Of a stretch of DNA of 64,000 nucleotides, positions 38,754 through 48,379 are shown in pieces (within the stretch, counting starts at the first letter, position 1; every line of letters starts with the position of its first letter). This DNA is from CAZMCC01 sp964564695 (GTDB lineage: Bacteria; Planctomycetota; Phycisphaerae; Phycisphaerales; UBA1924). The notes below the pieces were generated by a model. It was not told the DNA's origin. It did no database searches and was given only the letters and a program-made list of their open reading frames with translations. Made by a program: the position numbers and the translations under genes. The stretch spans positions 12,559 to 76,558 of the forward strand of contig CAZMCC010000004.1 in NCBI GenBank assembly GCA_964564695.1, given 5' to 3'.

Positions 38754-39476
38754 TCAATCGGGCCCGGGCGTGGTGGGGGGGCGCCCCAGGTCGATATTCA
38801 GCGCACTGAGCGACGTCCGGAGCTCGGACACCTGCTTCTCAAGATTGTCGATCCGCGCGAGCAGGTCGGCGCCCACGTCGGGGAGCCTTCCGCCGCCGCC
38901 CACGGGCTCGTCGTCGTCGGCGACCGAGGCCCCCTCGTCGATCCGGTGCAGCGTGGGGCAGATGAGCTGCACGAACCGTGCCGCCCGCGATCCCGGCGCC
39001 GGCGGCAGCTCACGCACGAGCGCCGGCGGCTTCACGCCGTCCGCGCCCGGGGTGGGGGGCGTCCTATCGATCAGCGAGTGCAGCACGATCTGCACCGCCT
39101 CGAGCGACTCGAGCGGGTGCATCCGCGACGCGTTCTGCCTCAGCTCCCCCGGCGTCTGCGGCCCCCTCAGCAGCAACTCCGTGAGAATCACCAGCTGCGC
39201 CGTGTCAACACCCAGCGCCTCCCGGGCGACATGCCTGTACTTGGTCACGCGCGACCCCGTCAGCAGCACATCGCGGGCCATCCCCTTGCGCTTGAGCCCG
39301 TCGAGCGCGTCCAGCACGCTCTCCTCGTCGAGGTTCACCACCGGGTGCCGGTTGCTCTTCTGGTTCACGCCCGTTGTCAGCGAGTTCAGCGTGAGCGGAT
39401 ACTGGGCCGGCGTCGTGTGCGCTTTCTCAATGAGCGTGCCGAGCACGCGGCATTCGTCCGGCGAGAGCTGCATCAT
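38754..39476 (-). CDS. YceH family protein (DUF480)
   Basis: 240 residues from MMQLSPDECRVLGTLIEKAH. The family hallmarks LSPDECRVLGTLIEKA, TPAQYPLTLNSLTTGVNQKS and NRHPVV are intact, as are LDALDGLKRKGMARDV and the second winged-helix GELRQNASRMHP. It has two winged-helix domains and a C-terminal coiled-coil (RIDNLEKQVSELRTSLSALN), longer than in E. coli YceH. Probably DNA-binding; no defined function for the family. It follows the palindromic element at 39529 and precedes the phosphatase gene by 14 bases. Confidence 0.92.
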   Translation of the reverse strand: MMQLSPDECRVLGTLIEKAHTTPAQYPLTLNSLTTGVNQKSNRHPVVNLDEESVLDALDGLKRKGMARDVLLTGSRVTKYRHVAREALGVDTAQLVILTELLLRGPQTPGELRQNASRMHPLESLEAVQIVLHSLIDRTPPTPGADGVKPPALVRELPPAPGSRAARFVQLICPTLHRIDEGASVADDDEPVGGGGRLPDVGADLLARIDNLEKQVSELRTSLSALNIDLGRPPTTPGPD

Positions 39477-39490
39477 CGCCGATGGTACGG

Positions 39491-39559
39491 GCCACGGATT
39501 GTGGAGACCTGCCACGGATTGGCAGCGTGCCGCGGATTGGCCGCTCTGGGCCAATCCGT
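39491..39559 (+). repeat. Palindromic element copy 2 (CCGCYYTGGG loop) with two half copies
   Basis: Tag GTGCC (39527-39531) then an 8-bp stem CGGATTGG (39533-39540) / CCAATCCG (39551-39558) around the loop CCGCTCTGGG. Two extra left-arm copies, GCCACGGATT, sit at 39491 and 39511. It lies between the small membrane gene and YceH in the minus-strand cluster. Confidence 0.75.
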
Positions 39560-39576
39560 GTTCTTGGAAAGGGCCG

Positions 39577-39822
39577 CTACGGCGTCGGCAGAGTCGGCCC
39601 CGAGGTGGGGGCATTCGCCGCACTCCGCTTCGCCTGGCACTTCGCCGACAGAATCGGAATCACCAGCAGCACCCCGATCACCACGCCCGTGAGGTAATAC
39701 GACAGCCGCCGGCGAAAGTCAGACGGCAGCTTCGACGCCCGCGGCGTTGGCGGCGGGGAAGGCGGCCGTGGGGGGGGTGGTGGTGGCCGATCGGCCAGGT
39801 GCGGACGTTCAAGCGGGCTCAT
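39577..39822 (-). CDS. Small Pro-rich membrane protein
   Basis: 81 residues (ATG 39822; GTG 39825 directly before it). A Pro-rich N-terminal tail (RPPPPPPRPPSPPPTPRASK) is followed by one span (LSYYLTGVVIGVLLVIPILS) and a short Lys/Arg tail. It lies 15 bases after DUF1294 in the cluster, so it is likely co-transcribed. Function unknown. Confidence 0.6.
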   Translation of the reverse strand: MSPLERPHLADRPPPPPPRPPSPPPTPRASKLPSDFRRRLSYYLTGVVIGVLLVIPILSAKCQAKRSAANAPTSGPTLPTP

Positions 39823-39837
39823 CACACCGAGCGTAGT

Positions 39838-40127
39838 TCAGTGCGCCAGCCACAACCACAGCACGATCGCCCACGCCACGCCGTGCACGCCGACGATCAC
39901 CCAGAACACCAGCCGATAGCTCGAGTCGACGGTCTTGTGCCGCAGCCACCGCTGGGCCAGCATCGCGCCCGGCCAGCCCCCCAGGAACTCGAACGTGTGC
40001 AGCGTCCGCTCCCGGATGCGCCGCTTCGACCGCCTCGCGGCCCGCTTATCCAGCGCATACGCCACCAGCGTCGCGACACTCGCCACCGCGTACACCCCCA
40101 CCACGACGCCCACAACAACCCAGGTCG

Positions 40128-40131
<4 letters not shown>
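39838..40131 (-). CDS. DUF1294 small membrane protein
   Basis: 97 residues. An N-terminal span (VVVGVVVGVYAVASVATLVA) is followed by the family core AYALDKRAARRSKRRIRERT, TLHTFEFLGGWPGAMLAQRW and HKTVDSSYRLVFWVIVGVHG. DUF1294 proteins share the Y-x-x-D-K-x-x-A and GGWPGA motifs seen here. Function of the family is unknown. Its ATG overlaps the uvrB stop (ATGA), implying translational coupling. Confidence 0.9.
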
Positions 40132-42431
<2,300 letters not shown>

Positions 42432-42639
42432 GGGTCATTGTAGTTGCCGCCCAGATCGCGCCCCGAACGCCGGCGCCACCGCCGCGCGCCGGATCAACCA
42501 TTCGTTCTGTCCCCAAACCGTTCTCCCCCCCTGACCTTGGGCGCACCACCGTCGGGGCGGCCCGGGCGTACCATCCCGCTGGCCGGTCCTCCTCCAGCAT
42601 CCAAGAAGATGGGCGGGGGGGCATGGCGAAAGGAATCCG

Positions 42640-42975
42640 ATGGCCAGCAGCAACGTTCACACGTTTACCGACTCAAACTTCAAGACCGACGTGCTCGACT
42701 CCAAGGAGCCGGTTCTTGTCGACTTCTGGGCCGAGTGGTGCATGCCCTGCAAGATGCTCACCCCGACGATCGACGCCCTCGCGACCGAGTTCGCGGGGCG
42801 TCTGAAGGTCGGCAAAGTTGATACCGACTCGAACCGCGACGTCTCGGTGCAGTTCGGCATCCAGGCGATCCCGACGGTCCTCCTGTTCCAGAACGGGCAG
42901 GTCAAGAAGAAGTTCGTGGGGCTTCAGAGCAAGGGCGACTTCGTCGCCGCGGTCGAGAGCGTCCTCAAGGGCTGA
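42640..42975 (+). CDS. trxA: Thioredoxin
   Basis: 111 residues, GAAAGGA ahead of ATG 42640. The thioredoxin fold is complete: VLVDFWAEWCMPCKMLTPTI, a cis-Pro in IQAIPTVLLF, and GLQSKGDFVAAVESVL. The active site is W-C-M-P-C-K rather than the usual W-C-G-P-C-K; the changed residue between the cysteines affects redox potential in other thioredoxins. Cytoplasmic dithiol reductant. Followed by a 7-bp stem (42977-42997) and the oxidoreductase gene. Confidence 0.95.
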   Translation: MASSNVHTFTDSNFKTDVLDSKEPVLVDFWAEWCMPCKMLTPTIDALATEFAGRLKVGKVDTDSNRDVSVQFGIQAIPTVLLFQNGQVKKKFVGLQSKGDFVAAVESVLKG

Positions 42976-42976
42976 T

Positions 42977-42997
42977 CCCCGGCGATCGAAGCCGGGG
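42977..42997 (+). terminator. Weak hairpin after trxA
   Basis: Stem CCCCGGC/GCCGGGG with loop GATCGAA directly after the trxA stop. No T-run follows, so intrinsic termination is doubtful. Confidence 0.4.
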
Positions 42998-43089
42998 GAG
43001 TGGGACGGGCCCGAAGGGCGAGGGCGGGGGGTGGGGGGGCGGGAGCCTGGAGTTCGCTCTTGGGCGTGAACGGACACGGAGGCCCGCGT

Positions 43090-44217
43090 GTGAATGGGGC
43101 GAACAACAGCGCACGCGTTGAGGTCAAGCCCGATGGGGACGCCGGACGCACGCGCCCGATGGGCGACGCGCCGATCCGCTGCGGCGTCGTCGGCGTCGGG
43201 CGCATGGGCCAGCACCACGCCCGCGTCTATTCCACCCTGCCCGGCTGCCAGCTCGTCGGGGTCGTCGACTCGAGCGAAGTGCGCTCGAAGGAGATCGCCG
43301 ACAAGTTCGGCTGCGCCGCGATGACCGACGTGGGCGAGCTGCTGAGCGCCGGCGTGAACGCCGTGAGCATCGCCGTGCCGACGACCCGGCACCGCGCGAT
43401 GGCGGAGCCTCTGTTGGAAGCGGGCGTCGCGTGCCTGATCGAGAAGCCCCTCGCCCAGAACGTCGAGGACGCGTGGGCGCTCAAGGAAGTCGCCGACCGC
43501 ACCGGCTCGGTGCTCATGGTGGGCCACATCGAGCGGTTTAACCCGATCATGCGGGCCCTGCGCCGCGAGCAGGCCGCCAGCCTGCCGATCATGCCCCGCT
43601 TCATCGAGGTCCACCGCGTCAGCCCGATGACCTTCCGCTCCGTCGACGTCGGCGTCGTCATGGACATGATGATCCACGACCTCGACGTGGTGCTGATGCT
43701 CATGGGCGGGCGCGAGCCTTCGGAGATCCAGGCCGCGGCCGTGCCGGTCATCACCGAGCACGAGGACATCTGCAACGCCCGGCTGACGTTCGAGCAGCCC
43801 TGGGGCAAGTGCGTCGCGAACATCACCGCCAGCCGCCTGGCCCTCAAGACCGAGCGCGTCACCCGGATCACCGGCGAGAACGCGTATGTAAAGATCGACT
43901 ACGCCGCCAAAAAGGGCGTCGTCATCCGCCGGACCGCCAACGAAATCCAGATGCGCGAGGTCCGCGAGGCCATCCGCCAGGGCACCGACCTCACCAACCT
44001 CAAGTGGGGCGAGCTTGTCCAGGTGGAAGAGCTCACCGTCGACGACGCGGAGCCCATCATCGAGGAAATCAAGGCCTTCGTCGCGGCCATCCGCAGCGGC
44101 GACCGCCCCGAGATCGACGCCACGGCCGGATTCGTGAATGTCCGCACCGCCGAGCGGATCGTTCGCCAGGCGAAGGCCGACTGGCCGTCGGCGGCCGTGG
44201 AGGTGGGGGGGGCGTAA
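43090..44217 (+). CDS. Gfo/Idh/MocA-family NAD(P)-dependent oxidoreductase
   Basis: 375 residues. GTG 43090 has GGAGG seven bases upstream and is chosen over earlier in-frame codons. A short N-terminal tail leads to the Rossmann motif CGVVGVGRMGQHHARVYSTL. Then come IAVPTTRHRAMAEPLLEAG, the conserved catalytic motif CLIEKPLAQ, and MVGHIERFNP. The C-terminal domain has MMIHDLDVVLMLMG with the catalytic-type H-D. It acts on a sugar or inositol derivative as a dehydrogenase; the substrate is not evident. Members of this type that carry VGHIERFNP are often encoded near lipid A or UDP-sugar genes, but no such neighbours are here. Confidence 0.92.
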   Translation: MNGANNSARVEVKPDGDAGRTRPMGDAPIRCGVVGVGRMGQHHARVYSTLPGCQLVGVVDSSEVRSKEIADKFGCAAMTDVGELLSAGVNAVSIAVPTTRHRAMAEPLLEAGVACLIEKPLAQNVEDAWALKEVADRTGSVLMVGHIERFNPIMRALRREQAASLPIMPRFIEVHRVSPMTFRSVDVGVVMDMMIHDLDVVLMLMGGREPSEIQAAAVPVITEHEDICNARLTFEQPWGKCVANITASRLALKTERVTRITGENAYVKIDYAAKKGVVIRRTANEIQMREVREAIRQGTDLTNLKWGELVQVEELTVDDAEPIIEEIKAFVAAIRSGDRPEIDATAGFVNVRTAERIVRQAKADWPSAAVEVGGA

Positions 44218-44219
44218 CG

Positions 44220-44279
44220 ACGGGGTGCCCCGGGTCGGCCGCTTTGGGCAGACCCGGGGTTGTGCTTCGCTTGCGAACA
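44220..44279 (+). repeat. Palindromic element copy 3 (CCGCTTTGGG loop)
   Basis: GGGGTGCC tag, 9-bp stem CCCCGGGTC (44228-44236) / GACCCGGGG (44251-44259), loop core CCGCTTTGGG, then TTGTGCTTCGCTTGCGAAC. It begins two bases after the oxidoreductase stop. Nearly the same 58-base sequence occurs inverted at 60157-60214. Confidence 0.85.
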
Positions 44280-44716
44280 GACGTCCAGTGCGTCCGCGCG
44301 GCGAGCAACCGGAATCCCATTGAGCCTCTCAGGCCGCCTTTCGGTGGTCGGCCTCGAGACCCTCAGATTCTGAATGCCAAGTCGGGCTCTGGCGGAAGTA
44401 CCCTTCCAACCGCCGCTGGCCCGGCCCGGCCTGTCGAGTACACTGTGGGGTCAGTGCGGAAAGGACGGACATGCCCATTTGCCGGGTACGTCCGATCACC
44501 GGGCCACGGGGCGCGAGTGAGGTGGCCATTCAGCCGCCCGGTTCGTGGTGGACCGTCAACCTTTCTGCCGGTGGGAAGGCTCGCAAGGCCTCGCTCACGC
44601 TGAACGCGTCGGCATGGATCGGGCGCTGGCCCGAACCCACCGGCGACGATACCTTTTCGCCCGTGCGCGAGCGCGACGCACAGGACCGATGTTCGATCGC
44701 GCCGGTGAAGACCCCG
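44280..44716 (+). other. Long leader before the S1-domain gene
   Basis: About 440 bases between the repeat and the S1 gene. The reading frame stays open back to 44471, but its translation (TGPRGASEVAIQPPG ..., LTLNASAWIGRWPEP) is not like an S1 protein and no ribosome binding site supports it. It may hold a long 5' untranslated region; I recognise no known riboswitch. Confidence 0.4.
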
Positions 44717-46174
44717 ATGACATCCGCTTCGACTACCCCTTCCCCCGAGTCCTCGTCCCTGCAGCCCGGCCAGGCGCCCCCCCAGGCGCCGCAGCCGCCC
44801 GCACCCGCGCCCGCGCCCGAGAAGCCTTCGGACTTCTCCCCAGAAACGCAGGCCGAGATCGACGCCGCCATGGCGTCCTTGGACATGTCTCCCGGCGGCG
44901 CCCGCGGTCAGCGCGGCAAGAAGCCGCGCGAGCAGCGACACGACCCGGCCGACCACCACCACAAGACTCCCGCGCCGGCGGTCACGCCCGTCGGGGGCCT
45001 GCGCCAGGCCATCCGCGGCCCGCGCGTCGTCCAGGCCGGACGCGAGCACCGCACCGGCGCACTCGTCTCCATCGGCCCCACCGACCTCTTCCTCGAATTC
45101 GGTCCCAAGGAGCTCGGCGTCGCCAGCCGTGCCCAGTGGCCCGACGACCAGCTTCCCAAGGTCGGCGAGCAGATCGAGGTCGTCATCGACCGCTACGAGC
45201 CCGCCGAGTCCATCTTCATCTGCTCGCGCCCCGGCGCCGTACAGAAGGCCGCCTGGGAAATGCTCGAGGTCGGCTCCGTCGTCGAGGCCCGCGTCGTCGG
45301 CGTCAACAAGGGCGGCCTCGAGCTCGAGGTCGCCAACCACCGCGCCTTCATGCCCGCCAGCCAGGCCTCCCTCGACCGCATCGACGACCTCAACGTCCTC
45401 ATCGGCGAGAAGTTCCCCTGCGTCGTCAGCCAGGTCGACCGCCGCGGCAAGGGCAACATCGTCCTCTCCCGTCGCGACCTCCTCGACCAGGAGCGCAAGC
45501 AGAAGGCCGAGAAGATCCGCGCCGAGCTCAAGGAAGGCGACGTCGTCGACGGCGTCGTCCGCAAGATCATGCCCTTCGGCGCCTTCGTCGACATCGGCGG
45601 CGTCGACGGCCTCGTCCACATGTCCGACCTCACCTACGACCGCGTGAGCTACGGCGAGAACGCCGTCGCCAAGCACATCAAGGTCGGCCAGCAGGTCAAG
45701 GTCAAAGTCCTCAAGCTCGAGTGGGACAACAACCGCCTCAGCCTGGGCATGAAGCAGCTCGCCGGCGATCCCTTCGCCAACGCCGCCCAGACCATCACCG
45801 AGGGCGCCGACGTCAACGGCCGCGTCACCCGCCTCGCCGACTTCGGCGCATTCGTCGAAATCGCCCCCGGCGTCGAGGGCCTCGTCCACATCTCCGAGAT
45901 CGCCCACCGCCGCATCGGCTCCCCCGGCGACGTGCTCAAGGTCGACCAGGTCGTTACGGCCAAGGTCCTCAAGGTCGACCCCGAGGGCCGCAAGGTCTCC
46001 CTCAGCATCAAGGCCACGCAGCCGGTCCCCGAGGTTCCCGGTAGACCCGGCAGGGACACCGGCCCGAAGCGCACCGCCGAGGAGATCATGAAGGAATCCC
46101 CAGCGCTGCGCCGGCTCCGCGAGAACTTCGGAAAGCAGAAGGGCAATCAGGGCTTCAAGGGCGGCCTGAGCTGA
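44717..46174 (+). CDS. S1 RNA-binding protein with four S1 domains (ribosomal protein S1-like)
   Basis: 485 residues; ATG 44717 or GTG 44705 (neither has a strong ribosome binding site). An acidic/Pro-rich disordered N-terminus of about 110 residues precedes four S1 repeats: TGALVSIGPTDLFLEFGPKE; VVEARVVGVNKGGLELEVAN; VVDGVVRKIMPFGAFVDIGG; and DVNGRVTRLADFGAFVEIAP. Each of the last two continues into GLVHMS/GLVHIS. The last domain ends with a basic tail (LRENFGKQKGNQGFKGGLS). It fits a bS1-like or general RNA-binding protein in translation. Repeats 3 and 4 are the most canonical. Confidence 0.88.
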   Translation: MTSASTTPSPESSSLQPGQAPPQAPQPPAPAPAPEKPSDFSPETQAEIDAAMASLDMSPGGARGQRGKKPREQRHDPADHHHKTPAPAVTPVGGLRQAIRGPRVVQAGREHRTGALVSIGPTDLFLEFGPKELGVASRAQWPDDQLPKVGEQIEVVIDRYEPAESIFICSRPGAVQKAAWEMLEVGSVVEARVVGVNKGGLELEVANHRAFMPASQASLDRIDDLNVLIGEKFPCVVSQVDRRGKGNIVLSRRDLLDQERKQKAEKIRAELKEGDVVDGVVRKIMPFGAFVDIGGVDGLVHMSDLTYDRVSYGENAVAKHIKVGQQVKVKVLKLEWDNNRLSLGMKQLAGDPFANAAQTITEGADVNGRVTRLADFGAFVEIAPGVEGLVHISEIAHRRIGSPGDVLKVDQVVTAKVLKVDPEGRKVSLSIKATQPVPEVPGRPGRDTGPKRTAEEIMKESPALRRLRENFGKQKGNQGFKGGLS

Positions 46175-46181
46175 GTCACCA

Positions 46182-46221
46182 GTGGCACAGGCGTCCCGCC
46201 TGTGACCGGCGAAGCCGGTGC
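46182..46221 (+). repeat. CACAGGC palindrome plus second hairpin (copy 1)
   Basis: GTGG then CACAGGC (46186-46192) / GCCTGTG (46198-46204), followed by ACCGGC-GAA-GCCGGT and GCC. It sits 7 bases after the S1 gene stop. A second copy lies at 47561 with a different second hairpin. Confidence 0.75.
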
Positions 46222-46259
46222 CCCCGCGTTCCCGCCCCGGCTCCCCAGGAGGCGGCCAC

Positions 46260-47537
46260 GTGGCGTCGTCATCGTTCGATTCCACCAAGCTGCTGCGGGT
46301 CGCCCCGGCCCTCGTGCTGGTGTTCGCGCCGGTCGCGATCGTGCTGATGATGGTGCGCCGCCAGGTCGGCTCCGCGTTCAGCGGGGCGCTCGCCCAGCCC
46401 TCCGTCCAGAACGTCATCGTGATCTTCGCCGGCGGCGCGGCGTTCCTCGGCCTCGCCCTGGGCGCCAGCGTACTGCTCACCCGACGCGGCTACCGCCCTC
46501 AGTACGTCCGCCCCCTGTGCGCCGCCGTCGCGGTCGCGGGCTTCATCACCCTGCTCGCCCTGGGGATGGAAGACGGCGTCTCCGTGGTCCTGGCGATGTG
46601 GTGGATCGCCCCGTTCCTGGTCGGCGCCGCCATCATGGGCACGGCCGCCCAGCAGCGCATCGGCAACGACCGATTCTGCGCCGCCTGCGAATACCCGTTC
46701 CTCGACGCCCCCGAGGCCGGCAAGTGCCCCGAGTGCGGCGCCGCCTGGCGCGAGCGGCTCGGAACCGTCACCGGACGAAGTCAGACGAATCGTCCCCTCA
46801 TGCGCATCGGCGTTGCGATCATGATGGCGGCGTTCGCCCTCAACCTGCTCAGCACCGTGTTCCAGAGCGCCATGCTCCGCTTCTCACCCACCTCCATGCT
46901 CATCTACCAGGCCGTCCACACCCAAGGTTTCGACAACGCCTACTGGGCCGCCCTCTCCACCCGCACGCTCTCGACCGCCCAGGTCCGCACCCTCGCCCAG
47001 GGCCTGCTCGACGAGCGGCTGAAGCAAGGCCGCATGAGCCGTGACGACGAGCTCTGGATCGACGGCCAGTTCACCGCCAACAAGCTCCCGGCCGACCTCG
47101 CCACGCGCTACCTCGCCGAGATGGTCGGCCCGCCCCGCATCGTCCAGGTCGGCCCCCGCCACGTGCAGGTCGAGGCCAACCTCCACACCAACCTCTCCAA
47201 CACCCAGGACTCGCGCGTGGCCGTGGAGGGCTGGTGGATCGACGGCGTCTTCACCCCCTCCACCGACACCGGCAAGCTCCTCTCGACCTACGCCCTCGAA
47301 CCCGGCAGCACCATGACCGGCTCGATCCCGGCGATCCAGCTCGCCCTCCCGGCCACGGCCTCGGGCACGGTGCGCGTCAAGTTCGTCGGCTGGATCGCCA
47401 TCGGCCCGTTCCCCGGCGTCGCGTGGCAGGCGACCTGGCCCGCGCCGCCGGGCCAACCCGGCGCGACACCCGCCGTCCCCGGCGCGACAAGCTGGATGGA
47501 GCGGTTCGAGGTCGACGCCGTGATCGACGTGAAGTGA
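46260..47537 (+). CDS. Membrane protein with zinc ribbon
   Basis: 425 residues, GTG start with AGGAGG six bases before. Spans at about 10-30 (VAPALVLVFAPVAIVLMMV), 50-70 (VIVIFAGGAAFLGLALGASV), 80-100 (AAVAVAGFITLLALGM) and 105-125 are followed by a cytoplasmic zinc ribbon. The ribbon is C-x-x-C-E-Y and CPECG (RFCAACEYPF ... GKCPECGAAW). Another span (IGVAIMMAAFALNLLSTVF) leads to a large soluble domain of unknown fold (PADLATRYLAEMVGPPRIVQ). Related zinc-ribbon membrane proteins occur at 50726, 57610 and 58636. Function unknown. Confidence 0.8.
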   Translation: MASSSFDSTKLLRVAPALVLVFAPVAIVLMMVRRQVGSAFSGALAQPSVQNVIVIFAGGAAFLGLALGASVLLTRRGYRPQYVRPLCAAVAVAGFITLLALGMEDGVSVVLAMWWIAPFLVGAAIMGTAAQQRIGNDRFCAACEYPFLDAPEAGKCPECGAAWRERLGTVTGRSQTNRPLMRIGVAIMMAAFALNLLSTVFQSAMLRFSPTSMLIYQAVHTQGFDNAYWAALSTRTLSTAQVRTLAQGLLDERLKQGRMSRDDELWIDGQFTANKLPADLATRYLAEMVGPPRIVQVGPRHVQVEANLHTNLSNTQDSRVAVEGWWIDGVFTPSTDTGKLLSTYALEPGSTMTGSIPAIQLALPATASGTVRVKFVGWIAIGPFPGVAWQATWPAPPGQPGATPAVPGATSWMERFEVDAVIDVK

Positions 47538-47560
47538 GTGGGCGGGCGGAGGAGGAGAAG

Positions 47561-47606
47561 GTGGCACAGGCGTCCCGCCTGTGATCGGCCGCCTTGGGCC
47601 GATGCC
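47561..47606 (+). repeat. CACAGGC palindrome plus GCYYTG-loop hairpin (copy 4)
   Basis: GTGG then CACAGGC (47565-47571) / GCCTGTG (47577-47583), then a second hairpin ATCGG (47584-47588) / CCGAT (47599-47603) around CCGCCTTGGG. The tag TGCC follows here instead of preceding. It joins two repeat families in one unit. It lies 24 bases after the preceding stop. Confidence 0.78.
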
Positions 47607-47622
47607 GCCAATCGAACCCGTA

Positions 47623-48102
47623 TCAGACCCCCGTCGATCCGAACCCACCCGCCCCGCGCCCGGTGGCCTCGAGCGACTCGACCACGTCCACCCGCGCCCG
47701 CGCCACCGGTGCGATCACCATCTGCGCGACGCGCATCCCGTGCCGCACGCTGAACGGCTCCGGCCCGAGATTGATCAGCGGCACCATCACCTCGCCCCGA
47801 TAGTCCGCATCGATCGTCCCCGGCGCGTTCGGCATGCTGATCGCATGCTTGGTCGCCAGGCCCGAGCGAGGCCGCACCTGCCCCTCAAACCCCGGTTGCA
47901 GAGCCATCGCGAACCCGCAAGGGATGAGCACGGGCCGCCCGCCCTTCACCACCGGCGTCAGCACGATCCCCCCCGCGTCCTCCTGCTCGGGCGTGAGGCA
48001 CGCGGCGAGGTCCATCCCCGCGGCGAGAGCGGACTGGTAAACGGGAGCCGTCGCGCGGGGCGACAGCAGCTTGATCTGGAGCGTCGTGTTCGAGGAAGGC
48101 AT
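47623..48102 (-). CDS. dut: dUTP diphosphatase
   Basis: 159 residues covering all five dUTPase motifs: GMDLAACLTP (motif 1), RPRSGLATKH (2), GTIDADYRGEVMVPLINLG (3), RVAQMVIAPV (4) and the C-terminal GRGAGGFGSTG (5), which closes over the substrate. Hydrolyses dUTP to dUMP, keeping uracil out of DNA and feeding thymidylate synthesis. Cytoplasmic trimer in known members. Third gene of the speA-small protein-dut cluster, 19 bases after the small protein gene. Confidence 0.95.
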   Translation of the reverse strand: MPSSNTTLQIKLLSPRATAPVYQSALAAGMDLAACLTPEQEDAGGIVLTPVVKGGRPVLIPCGFAMALQPGFEGQVRPRSGLATKHAISMPNAPGTIDADYRGEVMVPLINLGPEPFSVRHGMRVAQMVIAPVARARVDVVESLEATGRGAGGFGSTGV

Positions 48103-48121
48103 CGGTCAGCGTAGCCGCCGA

Positions 48122-48364
48122 CTAGGCCGACTTGCGGCGGCCGCGCCCGTTGCGCCCTTTGAGCTGCTCAAGCGAAACAATGAGCATCACATCGATGACC
48201 TCGAAACGGCCGTCCTCGTACACGTAGTGCACCGGGCGAGCAGTGGGGGAGTACGCAAGGAACTCGGGATGGGGCACCGGCAGAACGCGCCCGTCGGCCA
48301 AGTGCATGGCAAATGGCATGAACGGCTGCGCTCGATGAACGTCCCGTAGATCCTCAATCCGCAT
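48122..48364 (-). CDS. Small conserved hypothetical protein
   Basis: 80 residues. Reads MRIEDLRDVHRAQPFMPFAM then HLADGRVLPVPHPEFLAYSP and FEVIDVMLIVSLEQLKG. The pattern R-A-x-P-F-x-P-F-x-x-H-L-A-D-G-R is typical of a small family common in planctomycetes, of unknown role. No signal or membrane segment; a basic tail (GRNGRGRRKSA). Located 15 bases after the arginine decarboxylase stop. Confidence 0.78.
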   Translation of the reverse strand: MRIEDLRDVHRAQPFMPFAMHLADGRVLPVPHPEFLAYSPTARPVHYVYEDGRFEVIDVMLIVSLEQLKGRNGRGRRKSA

Positions 48365-48379
48365 GGGTCACTCCCGCGC

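Noticed and set aside
44471..44716. N-terminal extension of the S1 protein starting at ATG 44471
   Set aside because: Translation has no S1-like character or ribosome binding site; 44705 or 44717 start fits the disordered tail better.
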